Source: Sabellastarte sp. h YS-2021
Lineage: Eukaryota > Annelida > Polychaeta > Sabellida > Sabellidae
Direction of reading: 5' to 3'
NCBI GenBank assembly: GCA_964017235.1
Contig: OZ024929.1
Location: 161,681,609-161,745,608, forward strand
Length of the DNA stretch: 64,000 nucleotides
Under the pieces are notes generated by a model that did not search any database, was not told the DNA's origin, and was given only the letters and a program-made list of their open reading frames with translations. A program made the position numbers and the translations under genes. Of this stretch, positions 56,057 to 64,000 are shown piece after piece; the stretch's first letter is position 1; each line of letters begins with the position of its first letter.

Positions 56057-59050
56057 TTACCTGATAATTAAAAAATAAAATGACCTTACCCGTAACATCT
56101 TGAAGGTAAAGGAATACCTAGATCCTGGGAGAGACTCCTGAAGACTTGGTTGTAGCGGATGTGCCCCCCCCCTTTTTTCTTTCCGAGGACAACTGGTCTG
56201 AGGGGAAGGATCTAGGACTTGTTGTGCCGCCACTACGGGTCCCAGATACATATTGTTGTCGGTGTCCGACCAAGTAAGGTCTTTTAGGTAAAAATTTGTG
56301 AATGTGTTGTGAGCTTTCCAGTGACAGGCTTGCATGATTTGGTCCACCGATACTCCACCGTAAAAGGCCTTAGAGGCCGTGAAGGCCCGGATGTCATGCG
56401 CTTTGACTTGGACCAAGTCCAAGGCTTGTTGATCTGCTTGTTTGTAACAAAGTAGAATGGTTTGTTTTAACCATGAAGAGAGTGTAGCGGGTCTGATGTC
56501 TGAGGTATGTCCTTTCTTAAAGGAGATGAAAAAGAGAGAACGAGACCCTCTCAGGTCTTTAGTTCGGTCCAAATAGAACCTCAGGGCCCGCACGGGACAC
56601 AGGGTCCTGTCTTCCTTAAACTGTCTATCTACAATGGTAGTCAAAGCAGGGATAGTCACTGGTGACACACTTTGAGAACCTTCTCTTGCTAGTTGGTTTT
56701 TGGCTATGAAATCAGAAGAAGGGAACAAGGCTACCTTTTCCCATTGGCCTAAATTAGCTACTTTGTTAGCGACCCAGGCATGGATTTCGCTGCGGCGCTT
56801 GCCAGAGGCCAAGGCTAGCAAGAAAGCAGTTTTGAGGGTAAGATGTTTGAGGTCTGAGTCTTTCATGGGCTCAAATGGTGCTTTGGTGAGCTCGTTAAGG
56901 ACAACAGAAAGGTGCCACTTGGGTAAATTTCTGGAACTTTTAGGACGATCCCTGTGAAAACTGGAGAGTAACCTATGAAGGTCTGCATTGTGCGCAATGT
57001 GTTGGGCCGTTGGGCCCAAAGTGTCAACGATAGCAGTCCTGTAACCATCAATGGTCGAGGGGCGCCTGTTTAGGTCTTGGTATAGGTACATGAAAAAATC
57101 TGAGATTTGTTTCACAGATGGAGTGGAGAAATCCACCGAATTTTCTCTGCACCATTTTTCAAATAGGGCCCACTTTGACCTGTAGATGGTCCTTGTTGAT
57201 GACCGCTGAGGGGCAGCAATTCTCTCTGCCACCTCCACAGAGAAGCCTTGTTCTTGGAGTTGTCCGCTCCTAGACACCAGGCGTGGAGGTTCAGCTGTTG
57301 TGGGTTGTTGTGGAACACATAGTTGTGGGACTGTTTGAGTAGGGTCGTTGACACTGGGAGTTGTAGTGGGATCTCTGTTGAGAGCTGCACTAGGTCCCAA
57401 AACCAGGGCATCCCTGGCCAGCCTGGGGCTATCACGATGATCAGGCAATGGCATTGCTTGATCTTTTGGATCACCTTGTGAAGGAGAGCCGTAGGAGGGT
57501 AGGCGTAGGCCGTGAGGTTGGTCCAGTTTATATTCAGAGCATCTATGTTCCAGGCCCTTGGGTCTGGGATAGGAGACACATATAGAGGGAGTTTGTGATT
57601 CAGGTGAGTGGCGAATAAGTCTACATGAGGGGTGAACCACTTTCGGCAGATCTGCTTGAAGACCTGAGGGTGCAGAGACCATTCTGTTGACTGCACTTGG
57701 TTTGACCTGGATAGGTGGTCGGCCATCACATTCAGACACCCTGGAATGTGCCTGGCTTTCAATGTTATATGGTAGTGATGGCACCAGGTCATGATTTTCC
57801 ACAGGAGAGCGCACATCTCTGCTGAGTGAGTTCCCCCTTGCTTGTTGATGTAGGCTACCACTGTTGAGTTGTCCGTCGCAACTAACACTGTTTGATTCTG
57901 GCACTGGTCCTTGAAGTCTCGAAGGGCCAGGGAGACCGCCTTCAATTCCAGGACATTTATGTGTAGCCTTTTTTCCCGCTCTGACCACAGCCCTTTTGTA
58001 GAATTTTGATCTAAGTGAGCGCCCCAACCTTCGTTTGAGGCGTCGGTAAAGAGTTGGATACTGTGGTCCTTGGGATGAAGGTCTGCGCCTTTCATCACAT
58101 TTGAGGGATTTTGCCACCAATCTAGGTGGGCTACAATGGCTTCTGTCCAAGGAAGGAGGTTGTCCAGCGACTGAGGATATCTCCAGTGCTCCTTGAGATG
58201 AAACTGAAAGGGCCTCATGTGAAGGCGTCCCTCCGGGACCATTTTCTCCGTTGAGGCTAGCAACCCAATTAGAGACATCAAACATCTTGCAGTCAAAACA
58301 CGTTTTGACTTGAGTGGTAGGATCAAATCCTGAAGTTTGAGCCATCTCTCGTGAGTGGGTCTTACAAGGGCTGAATCTAGGTGGTATTCGTAGCCCACGA
58401 ACGAAAACACCTGAGTAGGTTTCAGTTCTGATTTTTCCTGGTTGATTATCCAACCCAAGGATTGGGTTAGGTCTACCACTGCCTGTGTGTCCCTTTGGGA
58501 TTCCTCCTGGGACTGGGACCTGATCAGCCAGTCGTCCAGGTATTGGTGAATTCACTTCCTTTACGATCATCGTAAAGACCTGGGGGGCTGTGGCCAGTCC
58601 GAAAGGTAGGGAGGTGAACTGGAACACCTGGGCCTTGTAGCAAAACCTTAGGTACTTCCTTGAGTTTGGATGGATGGGGATGTGAAGGTATGCGTCCGAC
58701 AGGTCTATCGACGATACCCACTCCCCTGGAACCAGGGAAGTCCGGATGGACTCCGGGGTTTCCATTTTGAACTTTTCTACATGTAGAAAAGTGTTGAGCC
58801 TGCTTAAGTCTATGACTGGTCTCCACCTTTGGTGAGGCTTGGGTACTAGGAACAGGCGACTGTAAAACCCGAGAGATTTTACGTTTTCCACCCTTTTGAC
58901 AAGAGAGACTGGATACAAGTGGCCAAGGCTTGGTCTTTTTGTTGGGCCTTGTACTCTGATAGAATCAGGGGAAATCTGATCAAGTTTGGCTTTGAACGGA
59001 ATGGCAGAACGTAGCCATTGGTGATAATGTTTAACACGTTTTGAGAACAT
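56057..59050 (-). pseudogene. DIRS copy 2 RT-RNase H and recombinase region (fossil)
   Basis: It contains the same parts as copy 1 in the same order: RT blocks (SSIDLSDAYLHIPI, LPFGLATAPQVF), RNase H (LFTDASNEGWGAHL, DNSTVVAYINKQGG) and the tyrosine recombinase (ASGKRRSE, VKAHDIRAF, HWKAHN). RT-RNase H and recombinase frames overlap, as known for DIRS elements. Confidence 0.85.
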
Positions 59051-59125
59051 TTGTTTGTTAGCCAGTCTCTCTTGAAAGAACGGAGGCGACTTCCTACTGG
59101 TGGACTGAGCGAGGCTTTGGAGGAG

Positions 59126-61285
59126 TCATTGGGAAGGGGGGTTTCCACGTCCCCTTCCCCTATTGTGGGGTCGAAAACGACCCCTGGAGCCTCTGAAGTT
59201 GGATTTTCCTCTTCCCGAGGGAAAGGATTGGTTACTGCTTTGAGAGGTATTGCCCCCATAGGGGCGTTTCCTGTAGGAGCCTCTTTTTTTGTGGGGGCCA
59301 CGAAAGGGCTTATTCTGGTAGGGTACAAAACCCGGAGAATCTTTTGAGGTGTCTTTTTTGAGAAGGAAGTCCTCACCTTCCTTTACAAGTTGAGACTCGA
59401 ACAAGGAGGAGTCCCAGAAGGACGAGTTCCTAAGTTCTTGGCGTCTCGTTTCCCCTAGCTGGGGATGTAATAGAGTCATTTCGGCTTCGCGCCTGAGCAA
59501 GCCGGTATTAGCCATGGAATATAATTCCCTCTGAAGAATATGGGCTAGCGATTTGCTGAGACAGGTAAGAGCTCTATGTTGGACAAGAACCGTCTTGTTC
59601 CAAAAATCCAAGTACTCAGCAACTTCCTCATATCTGCGCTTTGCTGCTTTCTCAGGATTGGCACCTTTCTGGATCTGAGACTTTATCTTCTTGACAGTCG
59701 ACTTGATGCTATGTTGGCACTTTTCCAAGGAAGAATTGCAAGAAGAAGAGGTTTTGGCAAAGGCAGCGGTGAAATTGAGGGTTGAAATATTTTGTCTAGC
59801 CTGATGTTCCAGCTCCTTGAGGACTGGCAGAGGGACTTTGGCTACTGGTGTCCCAGGAGGTCTAGGAGTAATACAGATCTTGGCAAAGTCCGTATTCAAC
59901 TCCTGGATTTTGTCTTGAAAAGTGGGCTGTCCAACCTTATACCACTTAGAAGTGGATGGAGGAGGCTTGACATATTTTCCCTCAGATAAATTGGCAGCTT
60001 TGAAATCATGTTGAAATTTATCAAAGGCGTCCTTGATAACTGAGCTAAGTGGTAGGATAGAGGAAGGACCTCTAGGTCTGAGCTCTTGACGGCCTTTTTC
60101 GTCATCCAGACCCAACACTGAAGTTGACGACCTAGGCATAGAGTCCCTGGGGTCAGGGAGAGAAAGAATGCGCCTGAAGGTGTCTACCTCTTCAGAGTAT
60201 TGGGAGGGAATGTCAGACAGGGCTACTTCCCTATAATAAGGGGGATCTGGATCATGTTGTGGGAGGTCTTGATCTGAAGCTGCACCTGAGGGCTGAGCCC
60301 TAGAGGGCTTAGAAGACCTGTGTCTGGCCACAGGGGAGTGATCTTCCTCTGAAGATGACACATATCTGGACCTAGATTTATGCTTGCTCTTGTCAGAGTG
60401 TTTCTTAGGTCTAGGATGGATCCGAGGTTCTTCGGAATCCTCATCCAGTTGATCCGAGGCAGAGCTCGGTGCTACTGTTTGCCTGTGGCTTTGTTTTTTG
60501 TGTGAGTACGAGGAATCCTTCGGTATAGCTTCAGAAGGGGCAACGTACTGATCCGAGGAAGTTTGATTAAGTACTAGTCGAGGAGGGAGTGCTGGACCAA
60601 CGTCCACATCCATTGCCTCGGACTGTGCATTAGTACTAGACCTCGGAGGGGGTAAGTCCAGATGAGCAGCAGATTTGCTGGATGGACCAGCTTTTGAATC
60701 ATGAGGCGAGGGATCAACCTCGGCAGGCTTTTTAACTGCCAACTCCTCTCGGAGTGATTGAAATGCTTCTAACATGGATGCCTGAAAGGAACCCATTTGC
60801 TGCTGGATATGTATATTTAAGGAATCACCCAGGGATTTCTCTAGATTTCTTTGAATTTTGTTTTGTAAAACAGTACCTGGGGTGGGAGGGACAGCTTTAG
60901 CTGGGGTCTTTAGTGATAAAGAACTGAAGGCGAGAGGTTGAGGACGGGGGGGTGAGGTAAAGAGGTTATCGGCAGCACTCTCAAGGTCTGCATTAGAACC
61001 AGTAAAAGAGTCCCCATCGCCTTCACCCAAGAGATCTAGTTCATCTTTGGAACTAGTTTCCGCTTTTTGCTTTTTTAAGTACCGCTTCCTGTTTTGAATT
61101 TTTTGCAATTGTTTATCAGAGAGAGACGTGCAAATATGGCAGGGTGCTTCAAAAGTGACACAGGGGTCATCTCCCTTGCCAGCCTCCCTACAGGTAGGGC
61201 AGAAATTATGAGTATCAAAACTAAAGCAAAAATGGCGGCATTTCTGAGCTCTCGGTTTGTCTTTGTTTGCTTGATGAAGCGACAT
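59126..61285 (-). CDS. DIRS copy 2 gag-like protein (fossil element, ORF looks whole)
   Basis: About 719 aa from the ATG giving MSLHQANKDK, shared with copy 1. An N-terminal Cys/His-rich segment (CRHFCFSF, FCPTCR, CHIC) is followed by a long Ser/Pro/Asp-rich charged region (HSDKSKHKSRSRYVSSSEED) and a conserved helical block (LEHQARQNISTLNFTAAFAK). It ends with an Arg/Gly-rich tail (FRGSRGRFRPHNRGRGRG). It probably packages element RNA, by analogy with other DIRS ORF1 proteins. The open frame continues a little upstream of the ATG. Confidence 0.75.
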   Translation of the reverse strand: MSLHQANKDKPRAQKCRHFCFSFDTHNFCPTCREAGKGDDPCVTFEAPCHICTSLSDKQLQKIQNRKRYLKKQKAETSSKDELDLLGEGDGDSFTGSNADLESAADNLFTSPPRPQPLAFSSLSLKTPAKAVPPTPGTVLQNKIQRNLEKSLGDSLNIHIQQQMGSFQASMLEAFQSLREELAVKKPAEVDPSPHDSKAGPSSKSAAHLDLPPPRSSTNAQSEAMDVDVGPALPPRLVLNQTSSDQYVAPSEAIPKDSSYSHKKQSHRQTVAPSSASDQLDEDSEEPRIHPRPKKHSDKSKHKSRSRYVSSSEEDHSPVARHRSSKPSRAQPSGAASDQDLPQHDPDPPYYREVALSDIPSQYSEEVDTFRRILSLPDPRDSMPRSSTSVLGLDDEKGRQELRPRGPSSILPLSSVIKDAFDKFQHDFKAANLSEGKYVKPPPSTSKWYKVGQPTFQDKIQELNTDFAKICITPRPPGTPVAKVPLPVLKELEHQARQNISTLNFTAAFAKTSSSCNSSLEKCQHSIKSTVKKIKSQIQKGANPEKAAKRRYEEVAEYLDFWNKTVLVQHRALTCLSKSLAHILQRELYSMANTGLLRREAEMTLLHPQLGETRRQELRNSSFWDSSLFESQLVKEGEDFLLKKDTSKDSPGFVPYQNKPFRGPHKKRGSYRKRPYGGNTSQSSNQSFPSGRGKSNFRGSRGRFRPHNRGRGRGNPPSQ

Positions 61286-61676
61286 TTTAACGCAATAAAA
61301 AGACGTACAATTGAAATTGCCTGAACCGAGGAAACTCAAAACACGCGGATTGTAAGGAAAATACTTAAGCTGTGAAATTAAAAATTTTACAGTATAATCT
61401 ATGAAATATATTTAAAGAAATATCCAAATATTAGCCTCCAACAATACGTGAATACTGAGAAATAAATGAAAATGTCTGTATATTTACAAACTGCTACCAG
61501 TCATCGTGGCCAACGAGAAAGTAGGGCGATTGGTCAGAAGTTATCACGTGACGACAACTACCAGTATATCCGGTGGCTAACAAGAACGATCTTTTTTTCT
61601 AAGACGTTGGCCCCGGGTGTGGCAACCCGAGAACAGCATTAAGTCCCACATGGTAAGCTATTGTAGCGTAATAAAA

Positions 61677-62390
61677 GCAATAGTTTTCAAGTTAGAAGTG
61701 ATTTACTCAACAGTGATAACCTGAAAGTAGCTATTACTCAGCTATGCCATGAACTACAGGTCTGAAATTTTACTATGTTATAGCTGACCCAAAAGTAGCT
61801 GAATAACATATACAAACAAATTACTGTAAATGCAATAGTTTTCAAGTTATAAGTGATTTACTCAACAGTGATAACCTGAAAGTAGCTATTACTCAGCTAT
61901 GCCATGAGCTACAGGTCTGAAATTTTACTATGTTATAGCTGACCCAAAAGTAGGTGAATAACATATGAAACTAAATACTCTAAATACAATACTTTTCAAG
62001 TTATAAGTGATTTACGCTACAGTGATAACCTAAAAGTAGCTATTACTCAGCTATGCCATGAGCTACAGGTCTGAAATTTTACTATGTTATACCTGACCCA
62101 AAAGTAGCTGAATAACATACACAAAATTCTCTACATGCAATAGTTTTCAAGTTACAAGTGATTTTACTCATGATGGAAGTTACTGAAAAGTCCAAAAGTA
62201 GCTATTACTCACTTAGCTATTGAGATAGACACCCAAGTTACTCACCATGTTGTAGCTATGGAAAAAGTAGCTGAATAACATATTTTAATAAAATGCTCTA
62301 AATGCAATACTTTTCAAGTTATAATTGATTTAGCGCATGATTTCATGAATTTTATTGCATTAAAAATTATTTTAAAAATTAATAAAAAAA
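61677..62390. repeat. B array continued, right of DIRS copy 2, with AT-rich end block
   Basis: It starts mid-unit with 'gcaatagttttcaag', exactly completing the unit cut at 55368. Four more units follow, then the AT-rich block 'gcatgatttcatgaatttta' also seen at 32208. From 62390 to 62724 the sequence is unassigned. Confidence 0.8.
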
Positions 62391-62816
62391 AAATTAAGAC
62401 AGATCCAGGTCTTATATTCACACAAGGTACTCTACTAGTGGCCTATTACATCTATGCAAGATATGAGAAAAATCCCCGCAATAGTGAATGAGAAAATTGT
62501 GATCAAGTGTTGAAATTTTCACACTTTGGGTGGGGGTACCTCACTTGTAATGGCTCTGGCAAACAGACGAACAGACAGATCTGCATGAATTTTACGATTT
62601 ATCATCCTCGATAGTTAAGGTATCTTTTAAAAAAAACAGCATGTCTCTGGGTCTTGTAGTTTTGGAGAAGAAGTTTGTCACGCGGACGCGTACACAGATG
62701 CGGATGCCGCAGAGTGATGCCATAATGTCAGCTGACTGACAAGTCAGCTGACATAAAAACAGGAGTATTGGACACTTCAATCACTATCTACTACTAGAAA
62801 TTAGCCTATGCCTCAC

Positions 62817-62972
62817 CTTGCTCCCCAGTTACACTGCACTGGCCACCAGTCTCCTTCTATCACCACTGCATTCCAGGTGTTCTGGAAGGACTCTTCCCTG
62901 ATCTTCATGCCTGGCTCATAGCCCACACTCTTAGAATGCCCCTTCACTTCAACACATGCCATACCCGCATAG
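62817..62972 (-). CDS. KY: KY/hillarin-like protein, transglutaminase-like core exon
   Basis: The 156-bp exon encodes YAGMACVEVKGHSKSVGYEP, then GMKIREESFQNTWNAV, VIEGDWWPVQCNWGA(R). This is the second half of the transglutaminase-like (TGc) core of KY/hillarin proteins, where …GYSKGxGY…, WNAV…W and WG are the conserved blocks. The acceptor is TTCCCTCATTCAG; the donor AAG|GTGAGG splits the Arg codon that the 31347 exon completes. The residue before WNAV, His in active KY peptidases, is Thr here. The position usually Asp (LxDxxWG) is Gln (VQCNWG). The catalytic Cys would be in an upstream exon not visible here. It may be a non-catalytic scaffold. Confidence 0.9.
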
Positions 62973-64000
62973 CTGAATGAGGGAAAATACAGGGATTTCA
63001 AAAAACATTTGTTGATGGAGTTGCAACTCTGCATAGTTGAAGGAATGAAAATATACTGTGAAATAGATATCACCAATTTCTGCAACAAACACTCGCCTTA
63101 TATAGTTGAAAACAAGAAAACTGTAAAAGAAAAATGTAAAATTGAAAAGAGTAAGAAATTCGCCAAAGTGCATGAAATCTGCTGGTGAGGAGGACCCCCC
63201 CCCCCCCCCCCCCACCCCCACCCCCACTTCTATACTCTTGACAAATGGGAATTTTTTTTTTTACACATTTGTGATTCTTGTGACTGACTACCTTAGGCTT
63301 CTGCACTCTACTGATACAAAATCAGCACAAAGTTTTTGTTATTCTGCATACTTTTGAAGGCTGTTCTTCAATGGTAAATTTTACACACTGGGGTGAATTT
63401 CACAGTCCTCACTCCTAGCTTAGGTCACATCAGGACCAATCCTCAATACATCAGAAGCTGGATTTCAATCCCATGACCACAGAGATTAGAATTATGTGAT
63501 TAAATACCAAACTTGTTAACCACTCGGCCACTGAGGTCCATACTGACCAACAGGAATATTTATACACGGGTGGTCACAAAGATAAACAGTCATAGAGATA
63601 AATGGTCTTCAGAAATTATGACACAAAAACAGTCATAGGGTTTAAATAACAATATAACACAAACCAAATGTTATGGTAAGCATTGTTCAAGAATATGTTG
63701 TTAATAAGTTTGTGCGATTTAGTTATTTACACAACTTAAAATTGAAAGCTTTGAAGACCGTTTATCTCTACGACCGTTTATCTTTGTGACCACCCGTGTA
63801 CATTGGTATAAGAGGTTACCCTCCATAACTGCATGCAGAATATGTCTGCATAATAGTTTCATTACCTCAGCAAAGGAGGTAGTATTTTCATGACTGCTCG
63901 TTTGTCTGTTGTTTGTATTAGCAGGATTACACAAATACTACTGGCTGGGGCTTCCTCAAAAAATCAGCAGATGGGTCTTGGTCGAACTAAGATCTTATAT
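62973..64000 (-). other. upstream intron of the KY-like gene
   Basis: No further exon recognised up to the window edge. It holds a run of 19 C (63195-63213) continuing as CCCCCA repeats, a T run at 63251, and a SINE remnant at 63420-63540. Confidence 0.5.
63420..63540 (-). mobile_element. tRNA-derived SINE, family 1, old copy
   Basis: It has 'gaccaatcctcaatac', 'gattaaataccaaacttgtt' and 'aaccactcggccactgagg', a diverged version of the head at 12560-12641 in the same orientation. The B box is eroded (GGATTTCAATCCC region). No target duplication found. Confidence 0.7.

Larger units (their letters stand above)
55369..61676 (-). mobile_element. DIRS-like tyrosine-recombinase retrotransposon, copy 2 (fossil)
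   Basis: It has the same ends as copy 1 (TTTTATTACGC at the right, TTGAAAATTTT at the left on the plus strand). Removing it restores a B-repeat unit (…attactgtaaat/gcaatagttttc…) with no target duplication. The internal complementary region at about 55613-55690 mirrors both outer ends. The gag-like gene looks whole; the pol part is broken, with perhaps two or three lesions overall. It is nearly identical to copy 1 and has no nested insertions, so it is young. Confidence 0.9.
50813..62754. mobile_element. A/B composite tandem-repeat element with hairpin end
   Basis: At the left is the hairpin 50813-50832 (AGTGCCCGT / ACGGGCTCT) and then TGTCAGCTGACTG (50834-50846). At the right is a 12-bp perfect-arm hairpin 62725-62754 (ATGTCAGCTGAC-TGACAA-GTCAGCTGACAT) whose stem repeats the left motif. 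Inside are a single B-like unit (about 50985-51050), an A array (51170-53990), then B arrays (54070-55368 and 61677-62340). The A array is split by an RTE LINE and the B array by DIRS copy 2. That all this is one element is an inference from the matching ends. Confidence 0.55.
31348..62816 (-). other. giant (~31.5 kb) intron of the KY-like gene
   Basis: The donor is CAAG|GTGAGG at 62817/62816 and the acceptor TTACAG|G at 31348/31347. The split Arg codon (AG+G) is restored exactly, in the conserved string CNWGARHLVLN. All repeats and elements listed between these coordinates therefore lie inside one host intron and, if the gene is expressed, would be transcribed as intronic RNA. Confidence 0.88.

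Overview
This window is animal nuclear DNA. It holds exons of one host gene, with in-frame spliced junctions, embedded in a dense, layered mass of transposons and satellite-bearing repeats. Nothing in it is prokaryotic. The mix of repeats (AGGTCA-rich ~147-bp tandem repeats, tRNA-derived SINEs, DIRS elements, a 2A-bearing LINE, hairpin-ended repeat elements) fits a marine invertebrate, most likely a mollusc. The species is an inference and is not proven by the sequence.

Host gene. A kyphoscoliosis-peptidase/hillarin-like gene (KY family, transglutaminase-like core plus KY-type Ig-like domains) lies on the minus strand. Three consecutive coding exons are visible: 62817-62972, 31197-31347 and 29235-30497 (terminal, with stop). 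The junctions are GT/AG and keep frame (…CNWGA-R-HLVLNK… and …PDWQ-LLDKP…). The intron between the first two is about 31.5 kb and contains half of this window. Upstream exons, including the one with the catalytic Cys, lie beyond the right edge or are not visible.

Layout. 1-846: end of an A-type tandem-repeat element. 965-1200: SINE. 1614-14127: a B-type tandem-repeat element that has taken in a full-length LINE with a 2A-like peptide motif (2321-6191), a hAT MITE (6793-7181) and a DIRS element (7192-13808). The DIRS copy itself contains a hAT element (8691-9872), which contains a further MITE (8870-9244), and a SINE (12484-12641). 14405-17003: PIF/Harbinger element with a MADF/BESS protein gene. 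17963-19088: D-type element. 19.1-24.4 kb: AT-rich DNA without recognisable genes. 24438-27506: D-type element carrying a small C-type satellite element. 27.5-30.5 kb: probable 3'UTR and last exon of the KY gene. 31.35-62.8 kb (giant intron): LINE fragment, B-type element with two kinds of higher-order repeat, small MITEs and a SINE, D fragment, a 6.3-kb C-type satellite with higher-order structure, and an ~11.9-kb A/B composite interrupted by an RTE LINE and a second DIRS copy.

Main theme. Four satellite families (A about 147 bp, B about 130-160 bp, C 169 bp, D 146 bp) each sit in an element with a short inverted repeat at one end and a strong hairpin of the same sequence at, or close to, the other. 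Exact empty sites and target duplications give a relative insertion order for many of the other mobile elements.
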